A stretch of 64,000 bases of DNA from the NCBI GenBank assembly GCA_959347315.1, contig OY365814.1:32350387-32414386 (forward strand), in the 5' to 3' direction. The DNA is from Bimastos eiseni (Eukaryota > Annelida > Clitellata > Crassiclitellata > Lumbricidae). The stretch's first letter is position 1, and each line of letters opens with the position of its first letter. The notes beneath the pieces are model-generated. The model saw only the letters and a program-made list of their open reading frames with translations. It was not told the DNA's origin and did no database searches. Below, piece by piece: positions 54,780 to 64,000 of this stretch. A program made the translations under genes and the position numbers.

Positions 54780-54935
54780 CTGAAATGCAGTCCATTGAAT
54801 CATAACCCTTCCCTCTCTATCTCTTGCCACTAGCAACGGCATGGGGGGGTCGATTCTACTGAGGGCGGCCCAAGGGGTGAATCGGAACCTCTGAGCTCTC
54901 GGTTGAAGGCCCAGCGCACTAACCACTGTCTATTA
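54780..54935 (-). mobile_element. tRNA-derived SINE
   Basis: The reverse complement reads CAGTGGTTAGTGCGCTGGGC, CTTCAACCGAGAGCTCAGAG and GTTCCGATTCACC. It has a clear A-box (TGGTTAGTGCGC) and B-box (GGTTCCGATTC) with tRNA spacing. Confidence 0.75.
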
Positions 54936-55755
54936 AGTGTTTCTTATTAATTTATTGATATCAAATGGATGCGCTAATGTAATTGCCAGAGATGGAAATG
55001 ATTAATTCAATTGTTAATTTATTAAAATTGGAATTGGCTACTGACATTTAACCATCAATTAAGATTGGCAAAAGCGTGTAGCTGTTTGATTAATCGGTTG
55101 GTTAGAGAAATTGCTAATATATTTAAATTGCTACTCAAATTTGCTAGGATTCTGATCGATTAGTTATCGATCTCTGATATGAATGAATGATTAAGTGGTC
55201 GGTTGATTAATTCATTGATTGATATTTTAGAGGGGCAATATTGTGTAAATGCTATGAATGATAGAACGAGTAAATGAAAAGTTGATTGATTGATTGAGTT
55301 GGTATTTTCATCACAAGGTCGAAACTCCTAACACTCAAAGACTAGATCGGTTTTAATCAGAAATATTGACTGTAACGGAAGACGTAAATTTTTGCCGCCA
55401 AATGAATTTCTCGTTTCGATCGATGTGTATTTGTCTACGCAGAGCGATCTGATCTGTCTTTGTGTTTTTTCTTCGAGTTTTGCTCTGCTTTCTAAGTAAA
55501 CGAATGATCGACTGAAAGGTTTCGTGTCTTTCTGTTATGTTTTATGATTTTTCTTTGCTTTTTATTCTCTCGTCGGATTGGAAAACCGATGTTTATGTTT
55601 GAGAGGAAGTTCCTATGGCTTCCGCGTGAACCGGTCTGATCCGGTTTTATCGAGTTCCACCCTGGACACAAGAGCTTTGTTTGCTTCTGTATGCCACAGC
55701 GATGTGGGCAGCGATGTCTGTTTGTCGGTGTCTGTTGGAGTTTGTTTGTGTAGGT
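54936..55755. other. Unassigned; (ATTGATTG)-type runs and a degenerate tail
   Basis: A weak L2-like tail (TATTTTAGAGGGGCAATATT) is at 55226 and (GATT)n runs are near 55285. No exon recognised. Confidence 0.45.
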
Positions 55756-55760
55756 GTAGC

Positions 55761-56162
55761 TAGGGTTGCCAACCGTCCCGGAATGGACCCAAGCGTTTCG
55801 TGACCCTGGCAATGCCCATTTTGTCCCAGAATCCAGGAAAAGGTTGGCCCAAGTATTTGCAAGTTTGCAACAGGTTATGCGATTCACTGGCACTGTCCAA
55901 ATGCAAGCAATATGGATTGAGCAATACTGTCATACAACTTCTTAATTCTCAATGTTCACAATCATAAGCGCTTCGGCTTATCGCGACTTTCGAGTAAGCC
56001 CCTAAAGACTCAAAAGTCTCGAACATCGTTCGAAATTCGTGACTTCATTATTCCGTGGGAATGCGGAAAACTTCGCGGATGGCCTTTTTGCGGTTTGTCA
56101 TTCATCATAGTGGGAACTATGAAATGTCCCGGAATGGGTTTGTTCTGAGTTGGCAACCCAAC
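55761..56162. mobile_element. Candidate hAT-like element with ~12-bp terminal inverted repeats
   Basis: AGGGTTGCCAACCGTCCCGG at the left and TGTCCCGGAATGGG...GTTGGCAACCCA at the right are inverted in their outer 11-12 bases. CCCGGAATGG also occurs in direct sense near both ends. No clear target-site duplication. Confidence 0.5.
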
Positions 56163-56164
56163 GC

Positions 56165-56480
56165 CGTCTGTGTGTCCTTGTCTGTATGTCTCTATGTATG
56201 TCTCTATATATGTCTCTATGTATGTCTCTATGTATGTCTCTATGTATGTCTCTATGTATGTCTCTATGTATGTCTGTGCCTCTATCTATCTGTATATATG
56301 TCTGTCTGTGTGTCTCACTGGCTCTGTCTGTACATCTCTGTATGTTTGTATTTATGTCTGTCTCGGTGGTTGTCTGCCTGTTTCTTTCACTTTGTCTTTT
56401 TATGTCTGTTTGTGATGCTCTGTGTCTGTCTGTTTCATCCAGTGCATGTTCTTTCTGTTCTATTGCTGTCTGACCTGTTT
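56165..56480. repeat. 12-bp (TATGTCTCTATG)n minisatellite and TGTCTG-rich tract
   Basis: TATGTATGTCTC repeats about eight times at 56185-56275, then degenerates. Cys/Leu/Val-rich frames are artefacts. Confidence 0.9.
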
Positions 56481-56604
56481 ACATTTGTCTCAGTGTTTGT
56501 TTGTGTAGATGTTTGTCTGTTAGTCGCTCTAAGATAGATGCTATCTTCTTTTTGACAGAGTCAAATGTCGAAAGAAGAGGAGGAGGAGGATCAGAGTCAA
56601 CGGC

Positions 56605-56619
56605 AAGGAACCAAAAGAC

Positions 56620-56650
<31 letters not shown>

Positions 56651-56661
56651 GACAGACAGAC

Positions 56662-56712
<51 letters not shown>

Positions 56713-56745
56713 GACAGCGAGAGAGAGAGAGACCCAACTAACACA
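56605..56745. repeat. (GACA)n / (GAGA)n microsatellite
   Basis: GAGAGAGACAGACAGACAGA and similar over 130 bp. Confidence 0.95.
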
Positions 56746-56826
56746 CAGATCCAGAGGGACAGAGAGGGATGCACACATGCAGTGAAACACACAGGTACAC
56801 AATGCAATCGTCCGCGAATCCAGAAA

Positions 56827-57910
56827 TTAGTTCAGTCCGATATAACCTATAACCGAGAGTTTCCATCCATTCTTCGTCTGTCTGCTCAAAACGTTGATAG
56901 GGTGACTACACCACCTTTGATGTCTTCCAGCCATTCTCTGCCCGTTTAGTCCCCCACTGCTCTTCTTTCCATCCAACCAAATACCACATCCTTCACCAGA
57001 CGTTGGTCTTCCAGTCTGCAGATATGACCGAATAGACCCCGTTACGTTGTTTACTGTCTTCATTTTGTTGTCTATTCTGATCTTTTCGTTTTTGATTTTC
57101 TGCAGCCAACGTATTCGTAGAATTCGCCTGTAGCGATACGCTAATCTCAAAAACCAATTTTCTAACCTTATATCGTCTTCTGAGCGATCAGGTTTCACTG
57201 GCCTACATCAAGATATTCAACACACTTGATCGGATGATATCCACTTTTTTTATTATGCTCCTCCATATTGTTTTAAATTGAGCAACAGCTCCCGTTGCCT
57301 TGACTTTACCCCATAGTCTGCACATAGACAGATGCAGCTATTGATCTCTTATAGCCCATGTTCTACTACGCTTTATATCCCTTTTACTGAATTTATTATA
57401 CTTTCCAGATAATTACATTATGGGTGTTGTCGGCGATATTGGGTCACCCTGTCTTGTATCTAAACCACTCGCCCATTTCAGCATCCACTGCTGTACTTGT
57501 GCTACATAAATCAGCTGTTATACTTGTGCTACTCCTTTGAAATCATCCGCTGTATTTGTGCTACATAAATCAGCTGCTGTAATTATATTACTTGTGCTAC
57601 ATACATCGGCTGCTGCACGTGAGCTACATAAATCAGCTGTTAAACTTGTGCTACATAAATAAGGTATTGTACTTGTACTATTTAAATCAGCTTTTGGGCT
57701 AGATTTTGGCTCTATTATGGCGTGTATTTGTGAATGGCGAGCTATGTTCCCGTATATATGGTCTGCGTCACTTCAAAGTCGTCAGTGATATGTCTGCCCC
57801 AGACTACCACATTATACGTATCGCTCAGGTGACCTCATGATTGATGGAGTAAAATGCCCTATTGAAGTCGGTCTATGAAGCAGTGGTAGATGTTTTGGTA
57901 TTTCCTTCTT
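56827..57910 (-). mobile_element. RTE-like LINE relic (RT to C-terminus)
   Basis: The - strand carries RT pieces in order: IDFNRAFYSINHE (near 57870), GLDTRQGDPISPT (near 57450) and, in a 123-codon frame at 56827-57198, YRRILRIRWLQKIKNEKIRI. That frame continues to GIWLDGKKSSGGLNGQRMAG and SRQTKNGWKLSVIGY. This matches the C-terminal region of RTE-type polymerases (RILRIxWxxKxxNExV...GRGRPRxRWxDN...DRxxWRxLV). Frames are broken and a minisatellite (57485-57690) interrupts the RT. A piece of the same element recurs at 60738-60850. Confidence 0.78.
57485..57690. repeat. ~30-bp minisatellite
   Basis: CTTGTGCTACATAAATCAGC with TGTTA/TGCTGTA recurs about seven times inside the RTE-like relic. Confidence 0.88.
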
Positions 57911-58094
57911 GCTTATACGCTAGCCACCTTGGTATATGCGGTCGATAAGACATCCTTAAGACCTGTGCTGCTTACCAATTATAGGGCTCCACAAGCGAAA
58001 GATCGTTGCAATATATCTAACAAACGAACAGTCAGTGGAAGTCTGTAACGGACTTAACGGTGTCTAACGACTACCAAAAGTGATTATTTCAATT

Positions 58095-58200
58095 GAAGCA
58101 ATGGTCACGCTCTGACAGTGCCAGCCCCGTATCTGAATGAAGGAGGAGGTGGCGCTAATGATCTTTGTTATCACACAGTGTCCTTAAAGTGCAACTACGA
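58095..58200 (+). repeat. Family A repeat
   Basis: Reads CTCTGACAGTGCCAGCCCCG, GGAGGAGGTGGCGCTAATGA and CTTTGTTATCACACAGTGTC, then CTTAAAGTGCAAC, one of the best-preserved copies. Confidence 0.88.
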
Positions 58201-58211
58201 TATGCTCACCT

Positions 58212-59705
58212 CAAGAATTTTATTAGCATGAAATTTTTTCATAATGTTCTTATTCTATCAAACATTATTACAGAAATATTTTCATATAGTATATGTTTAT
58301 AGCATTCATTTATCATATTATACCAAGGTGTAATTCAGTGAATTACAGCTTTGCATAAGTCTCAAATTACTCACTTTGACTTTCTAAAACAACTCCATTA
58401 ACATTTGTCATATATGCAATTATATGAATGAAATGACTCAAATGAGGTCAATATTAATTATCTCATGTTTGTATAAGCACTTAATTAACATAATCAATGT
58501 GAAGCAGGTGAAATAAAGAAAGAATCTTGAAAGCCAAAGCATTAGCCAATCTAAAGCAACTAAAAAGAATTCCAAAGACATCTTATCATCAAAGCTGCAA
58601 CATGACAATAGAAACTTAATGCAAGAAGACAAAACATCTTTAGCACACCAATAACTGAGTACATGTTGAACGACATTTAGCAAACTTCACTCAGAATTAA
58701 GAATTCTTAATCTAGTGCAAAATGTTTTCCAGAGGTTTAGAGATTATAGATATTCATAATCTTTACACCAAGATCATCTTATTCCATTCTTTCATTTGAC
58801 ACATATAATTGTCAATAAAATCAATCTATAAGAAATAATATTTGACTTTCTAACTATCACACATTTTTATGACTAATTTTACAAACATTAAAAAAACCCA
58901 ACTCAATTTATGTAAGACAACAGTTACACAACTTTTCCATTATAAATAAGGTTTATAAGCATATAAACTTTACTTTGTATACAGCCATCACTCAGTAAAT
59001 TTTTTTAGTAAAATCCATCCTATATAAAACACATGCATCTTTTAATATGTTAGGGATATTCTCTTTTCTGCAATTTAATAATAAATGGTTAATATTTTCT
59101 GGGACTTTACATAAACTACAAAGTCCAGTTTCATGTTTCTTCATAAGAAGAAGTCTTTCATTTAGATTTACTTTTTCTAATCTTAATCTTAATATTTGAA
59201 CCTCTTTCCTTCTTTTTGGGTCAGTGAATTTTAAGCATGTGTCCACCACAGGACAAATATGTTTATAATGCTGGCCCTTAAAATCATCGTCATATTCAAT
59301 CTGCCATTCATTAACCACATGAGATTTTATAATGGAGAAGATTTCTTGTAAGTCTAAATAATTTGTTGCATTTATAATAGGCACATTAGGAGATTGTTTT
59401 GCTAAGGCATCTGCTTTTTCATTACCTAATATATTAACATGACTAGGAATCCAAATTAAACACATGTTATCCATCTTAATTTGAATCATTGCTATCATTG
59501 TTTCCTGTAAAAGGATTGGTCTAGAGCGTGAATAGTTACGTTTAATAGAAGTAAGAGCACTCAAACAATCAGAAAAACTGCAAATTTCTTAACAGTAGGG
59601 AGTGGATCTTTAAAAATTGAAAAAAAAACAGCTAAGTTTCTTGGAGTCATTTTTGACTATAAATTATCATGGAAACCACATATAGAACATATGTTAATCA
59701 AGTGT
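58212..59705 (-). mobile_element. I-like LINE with inverted 5' part (twin priming)
   Basis: On the - strand, 59590 to 58992 encodes the C-terminal half of an RT-RNase H protein: KFAVFSDCLSALTSIKRN, then WIPSHVNILGNEKADALAKQ, and the knuckle CSLCKVPENINHLLLNC. It ends FTKKIY. It is followed by a 780-bp 3' UTR shared with window position 1-235. Directly adjacent, 59592-59705 encodes on the + strand SLKIEKKTAKFLGVIFDYKL and SWKPHIEHMLIKC, the RT thumb region of the same family (compare 5590-5680). The residues between (about 157-411 of the copy at 5201) are missing. Confidence 0.88.
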
Positions 59706-59727
59706 ATCTATGGTGTCGCCACTTTAT

Positions 59728-59764
59728 GATCCCTGAAGAAGGCCGAGTGCCGAAACGTTGGATC
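59728..59764 (+). ncRNA. Hammerhead-ribozyme-like core, possibly Penelope-like element terminus
   Basis: GATCC pairs with GGATC at the two ends (stem I). Inside are CTGAAGA (59733-59739, matching CUGANGA), a GGC/GCC hairpin (stem II, 59741-59743 with 59749-59751), GAAA (59752-59755) and CGTT, which supplies a two-base-pair stem III and U-H cleavage position. Such minimal hammerheads with almost no stem III are known from Penelope-like retroelements. No RT of that type was seen here. Confidence 0.55.
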
Positions 59765-59860
59765 TTTCTTAATAAAAGTGCTCAAAAGAGATTTTTGGTC
59801 TTTTATTGATTAATAAAAGTGTTAGAAAAGTTTCCGCGATCTTTTATTAAAAATGTCGAC
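59765..59860 (+). repeat. Two-unit tandem repeat next to the hammerhead-like core
   Basis: TTAATAAAAGTGCTCAAAAG and TTTTTGGTCTTTTATTGA are followed by TTAATAAAAGTGTTAGAAAA and CGCGATCTTTTATTAA, about 41 bp per unit. TGTCGCCACTTTAT before the core also resembles TGTCGACACTTTAT after the repeat (59853-59866), suggesting a repeated boundary. Confidence 0.65.
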
Positions 59861-60129
59861 ACTTTATAAAGGCCGGTTTGGCATTTCCTTCCAAACACAA
59901 CGCAACGGCAGTAATTCGGTTGGGTCTCGGTACCCTGTCTATGAACGGTGACTGATTCGCGGTTGTGCCTTTCCTAATGGATTTAATTCAGGAAATGATT
60001 TCTTCATAGAGCTTTCTTATGACCTGCTTTTCGTTGACTCAATATAATATATCAGGATTATGTTTAAGTTTTAAGGTATGTCTAGGTCTATCGAGCACCA
60101 ACAGCGATCGTTAAAACTCACCCACTGGT

Positions 60130-60415
60130 CGTACGAAAACAGTGCCAGTCTCAAATGTAGATGAAGGAGAAGGGCAACGCTGATAATCACGAAACTAAGG
60201 CACCTGCCACTACATGCCTTGCCATCACATTTACGTGCTTCGATTCAGTTATATTAGTAAATATTGAGAGTCTTTAATGGTGTCTAACGAACACCAACAA
60301 TGGTGATCTAAACTCGATGAATAATCATACGTGCACGTCCTATGTCTAGGTAAAAGAGGAGGGCGATGCTAATGTTCCGTGTTATTACACGGTGTCGTTA
60401 GACTGAAACTACCAT
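60130..60415 (+). repeat. Two family A repeats
   Basis: Copy 1 at 60140-60185 (AACAGTGCCAGTCTCAAATG, GGAGAAGGGCAACGCTGATA); copy 2 at 60335-60412 (TCTAGGTAAAAGAGGAGGGC, GATGCTAATGTTCCGTGTTA, CACGGTGTCGTTAGACTG). Confidence 0.75.
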
Positions 60416-60539
60416 ACGAAGGCCGTGATTTCTAACAACAATAACCATTTTTTCCTTGACATATTGCAACTGATGTGATATGCCCCATGAGAACGCTTCA
60501 GAGTAATAATATTCGACATCTCGTTTGGTCGATTTGTTG

Positions 60540-60625
60540 CTTTTTAACGACAACGCGTGATGACAAAAGTCATTGGAGTCGCCCTCCTCTCTCAGCCAGG
60601 CTTGGAACTGGCACTGTCCGTCCGA
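60540..60625 (-). repeat. Family A repeat
   Basis: Reads TTTAACGACAACGCGTGATG, GGAGTCGCCCTCCTCTCTCA and AGGCTTGGAACTGGCACTGT. Confidence 0.85.
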
Positions 60626-60737
60626 CCTCGTTTGACCTCCTTCGGGTGAACATTTTGACAAGCAAAGCGACGGACAACTGTTGTAGCCTGCTACATCTTC
60701 TATTTTCTCCTGATTCTTCACGTTTCCCTGTCATACA

Positions 60738-60850
60738 TCAAGACACTCAACACGCTTGATCGAATGATATCCACTTTTTGTCCATAAATATGCTCATAAT
60801 TTTTGTGCATCCGTGTTGTTTTAAATTCGAACCATGACTCACGTCGCCCT
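60738..60850 (-). mobile_element. Fragment of the RTE-like LINE
   Basis: ACATCAAGACACTCAACACG, CTTGATCGAATGATATCCAC and TTGTTTTAAATTCGAAC match 57204-57290 with scattered differences. Confidence 0.65.
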
Positions 60851-60884
60851 TGCAATTTGTTCTTTGAATCACTGCTACCATCTA

Positions 60885-61080
60885 TTATTAATCAACAGTT
60901 TAACGACGTCTTATAGCAACACAGGCTGTTGACGTCTTCAGAAGTTGTTCCATTTCAGTTCAATTTCGTATATAGTTTTAATCCTTTATCTTTATGTTGT
61001 CTTTCTTTCTTTTGTCTTTCTGTTTTCTTTCTTCCTTTTGTGTTGTTCCATTTCTGCATGACTGGTTGCTGAGACAGCAA
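60885..61080 (-). mobile_element. 3' end of I-like LINE or its SINE
   Basis: ATTAATCAACAGTTTAACGA, GCTGTTGACGTCTTCAGAAG and TTCAATTTCGTATATAGTTT, ending TTTCTGCATGACTGGTTG. It parallels 26435-26625 and the reverse complement of 7325-7550. Confidence 0.78.
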
Positions 61081-61154
61081 TATTCGACATATGGTTGTTG
61101 TAGATATTTCATAACATATAAATGATTATTACATTTTATTCCTACATATATAAA

Positions 61155-62960
61155 TGTGGCGTTCTGCCGCCCGAGCGCCTGCCTAGCGCTAATGGACGGT
61201 GTCGACTCCAGCTCGCTGACACGCCTGGAGTCGCCCGAGTCACTTTCTTGTAAAATCTCAATGCCAAATGGCTGCTCTCTATATCTACCAGGATGGTCGC
61301 TCTCACCAGGCTAGATTAAGGATGGGTCTCTTCTCCAAGAAAGGTAACACTGTTCAAATTAGTCACGAGGTCTGACTCTGCCTATTCCGCGGTCGCCGGA
61401 TGGGCAACGTTCTGAGGATGGCCGTACTCAAAACAGGGTTCATAATCATACCGGCAGGAGTCTTCCTCGCCTTGCATACCTTCCAAGCTACTAGCCTTTT
61501 CTTCCTGTCTACCTGATGTCGTACCATTCAACATCTTGTGACTCTGAAACTATCGCCAATAAGGGACACCAAACGTTCTCTTAAGTTACGAGGTTCAGAC
61601 CTAGTTGAAACAAGTCCCTAAGTCATATCGGCTTAGACAATTATCGGTAGCTAAATTCAATGTCTTGTACTCCTAGACATTACTATTCTCAACTCTCTAA
61701 ACTCTGTCGTCCTAGACACTACCAGTCTCACAGCTCTTCGTCATATCATGCTAGACACAGCTATCACGCCTTCTGCTCAACACGTATCTCTCAGTCTATT
61801 TCCGTGTATGGCATAACGACCCCACACGTATATTTTATCATGCACCACAATTGACGGACTATGTTCCCGTCCTCTGTGTTAGCAGTTACCCACCAACACT
61901 GATATGATCTGCTTCGATAAAAATGACACTGGCATGATATTCACGGACTCTGATAGTGAAGGTCTTCTGTCTATAACCTTCGCTATCTGCACACATCTTC
62001 GATCCGACCTACGCACGAGGGGGCCCGACCTCGCACTTCAGTCATTTCTCGGAACTGTGTGTGACGACAAGCAACCATGTATTCACCTGGGTACTCGATC
62101 ACCCAAGCGTACTCGTATCGATCACTTCGATCAGACACGCAAGTAGATACACTTCGGGAAAACGGGAGGAGTATCTATGACCAACGTAGGTAGCCAACAG
62201 TAATGTTTATGTATCGATCAATTCTTGGTCTACTGGTCTACTTGTTATCTTAAACCTGGGTTTCCGACTACCCAGACTTTCGCGTGCCTCTTGGTCCATT
62301 TCCGACTGCCCAGACTTTAACGTCTGCGTTCATCTGCTTCATACTTGGGTATCGGACGACAAGGGACAACCCCGACTTTCACGTGCCTCTTGATCTATTT
62401 CCGTGTGAGGCATACCGGCCTCACACGCATAAGTTATCATGTACACGATTGACTGTCCTCTGCGTTGGCAATTGTCTGCCAACACCGTAATATATTCTGA
62501 GACTTCGGGAAACCTGGAGGAGTAACTGTGACCAACGTAGGTAACAAACAAGAGTACTTGTCGAAAGACCATAAAACCATCAAGAAGAGTTATTTGACTT
62601 GTAACCTGAAGGTATCAATCGGCACCAGTGTTTTCTCTTGTTTGTCACGTGCTCTTCTAACGTGTTCCCCCTCCACGTGTATTTCCAGCGGATCCTTCGG
62701 GAATTTCCCGGTATTTCTATCGAACGGCCACCCGAACTCTGTTACTATCTGTACCATTCTCGGCCACCGGGGCCTCTCTGACTATATGCGGTCGCTAATC
62801 CTGGGACTTGCCCAGTCTGTATCTATCACGGCCACTCGAGTGTTAACGATCACGGCTACCCGAACTTCCACGGTCTCCAACAACCCAAGTGCTGCCGGAA
62901 GACCCCGGGAGTAACAATGACCACGTTAGGTAGCCATGTATATATATTAACGAAACTGTA
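61155..62960 (+). repeat. Long degenerate repeat block, unclassified
   Basis: CCAACGTAGGTAGCC-like boxes recur at 62181 and 62533 and, altered, at 62921. Each is preceded by CGGGA or CCTGGAGGAGTA. 61795-61870 (TATTTCCGTGTATGGCATAA, ATTTTATCATG) is repeated at 62395-62470 (TATTTCCGTGTGAGGCATAC, AGTTATCATG). A CCTAGACA/GCTAGACA motif recurs at 61671-61760. Open frames are short and unrelated. It may be a decayed satellite or a non-coding part of a large retroelement. Confidence 0.55.
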
Positions 62961-63074
62961 CAGGGAAAAGAATATGCGGAAACACCCACAATTATTGAGG
63001 TCTTCGGCACCAGTCACGACCGTTTCGTCTAGGGGTATTTTAAGAGGGCCCAAATAATAGTTCTTTATTTAGCC

Positions 63075-63180
63075 CCCACCGCCTGGTCTCTGGCAGTGCC
63101 AGCCCCAAGCTTGGATAAGGAGGAGGGCGACACTAACGATCTTTGCTTTCACACAGTGTCGTTCTTTAGACACCTTATAA
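63075..63180 (+). repeat. Family A repeat
   Basis: Reads TCTGGCAGTGCCAGCCCCAA, GCTTGGATAAGGAGGAGGGC and GACACTAACGATCTTTGCTT, then CACACAGTGTCGTTC and TTAGACACCTTATAA. Confidence 0.88.
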
Positions 63181-64000
63181 ATGCCTCCTCCCGAAGCTAC
63201 ATATTTTTATACATAAATGCAGGTTGCTCATTCTTATTTCAAGCCTAAAGTTGATTTGTGCATTATGATAAGTTTGATAACGATAGTCATTGAGACTACA
63301 ATGATGTATAATCAATAATCACTTTCAAGTTCAAATTGCAATTGCAGTCACAGTCAGAATTTGAGTTTTATGTGTGACACATGTACGAGTTCTGTGCTAC
63401 TTTGAAACGGACATTTACATTGTGCAGTTATTGCTGTAGAACAATGTGGTTTTATTTTAATCAAATACCTTTGTCACGACATAGGCATATGTATCATAGA
63501 CATGTCCGATTAAGAGCCCGTCCTCATATTATATACGCAGTAAGAGGAGGTGTGTTTTCCAATTTCGGCGATTTTTCGTACACGTGCGTATGACGGTGGA
63601 CATAACACAAGTGAATCGAAAAGTGTGTACTTAGTTCTACTTGCCAAAATATAACTGTCTAATGATGCCGTCCAAATTATCCTTTTTCAAATGTACATGC
63701 AGTCGTTGCTGATATTTTACTTCTTCGTGACAGTATACAAATTTAAGCTATTTATTTTTTGTTAAGCATCATATTTTAATTTAATTGATTTTTGAAGTAT
63801 GATGCCTAACCAAAAAAAGTAGCCTGTGGTAAAATATATCAATGTCTTATAGATGTCTTTAGCCATTTAATCTTTATAAAGGAGTCAAATGCTCATACCT
63901 GAGATGCACGTACGCATGGGGATGGGTCCACAAAATGCCACGATTTTTTTGCGTGCGTAATGTATGGATGTGCCCTAACTGCTTGAACATATTAAGATTG
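63181..64000. other. AT-rich, nothing recognised
   Basis: An open frame at 63381-63593 has no domain or splice context. No repeat identified. Confidence 0.5.

Noticed and set aside
56055..56807. Cys/Val/Leu-rich frames resembling membrane proteins
   Set aside because: TATGTCTC and GACAGA simple repeats in translation.
62528..62914. 128-codon open frame
   Set aside because: Lies inside a degenerate repeat block; no domain, and box repeats run across its ends.
63381..63593. 70-codon frame near the window end
   Set aside because: No domain, no signal and chance length for this composition.

Overview
The window is nuclear DNA from an animal, most likely a marine invertebrate. Coding sequence is split into short GC-rich exons by GT-AG introns. 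Microsatellites and minisatellites are very abundant, and there are many truncated LINEs, tRNA-derived SINEs and hAT-type MITEs. Nothing prokaryotic (operons, ribosome-binding sites, CRISPR) is present. The species cannot be fixed from the sequence. The frequent LINE/SINE tail with GGCGCTATATAAAT is compatible with echinoderms, hemichordates, amphioxus or lophotrochozoans.

Two host genes are recognisable, both on the + strand. (1) Positions 16251-39009 hold ten exons of an ERG-type (KCNH2/6/7) voltage-gated potassium channel. They run from the linker before S1 through S1-S6 and the pore, C-linker and cyclic-nucleotide-binding homology domain to the C-terminal tail. Splice phases agree at every junction. 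The PAS-domain exons were not seen and probably lie upstream of the window. (2) Positions 44169-49051 hold six exons of a ZDHHC21-like protein S-acyltransferase. It has the DHHC cysteine-rich domain, four predicted membrane segments, a TTxE-like motif and an unusual histidine-rich N-terminal extension. Its last coding exon or exons were not found. A palindromic NRF1-type site about 750 bp upstream suggests a promoter.

Layout: 1-5190 repeats and LINE fragments; 5189-7568 a 5'-truncated I-like LINE with an open RT-RNase H frame and 13-bp target-site duplications; 7570-16250 short repeats, microsatellites and an inverted repeat; 16251-39009 the ERG gene with large repeat-filled introns; 39010-43400 the ERG 3' flank, with telomere-like sequence, a 170-bp-arm inverted repeat and a duplicated copy of the ERG terminal exon; 43400-49060 the ZDHHC gene; 49060-64000 a gene-poor tract of hAT MITEs, SINEs, an RTE-like LINE relic, a twin-primed I-like LINE and a hammerhead-like motif.

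The most interesting signals are: (a) ERG pore residues matching those that remove fast inactivation and alter drug binding in human ERG; (b) a decayed but in-frame duplicate of the ERG terminal exon; (c) a minisatellite that repeats the splice donor of the S1-S3 exon; (d) the histidine-rich N-terminus of the DHHC enzyme; (e) a hammerhead-ribozyme-like core next to a tandem repeat; and (f) an apparently uncharacterised high-copy repeat family (here family A) present more than twenty times. Short window labels used below: family A = repeat with GTGCCAGTCCCAAGC; family B = repeat with a GTCGTTAAAC end; L2-like tail = GGCGCTATATAAAT.
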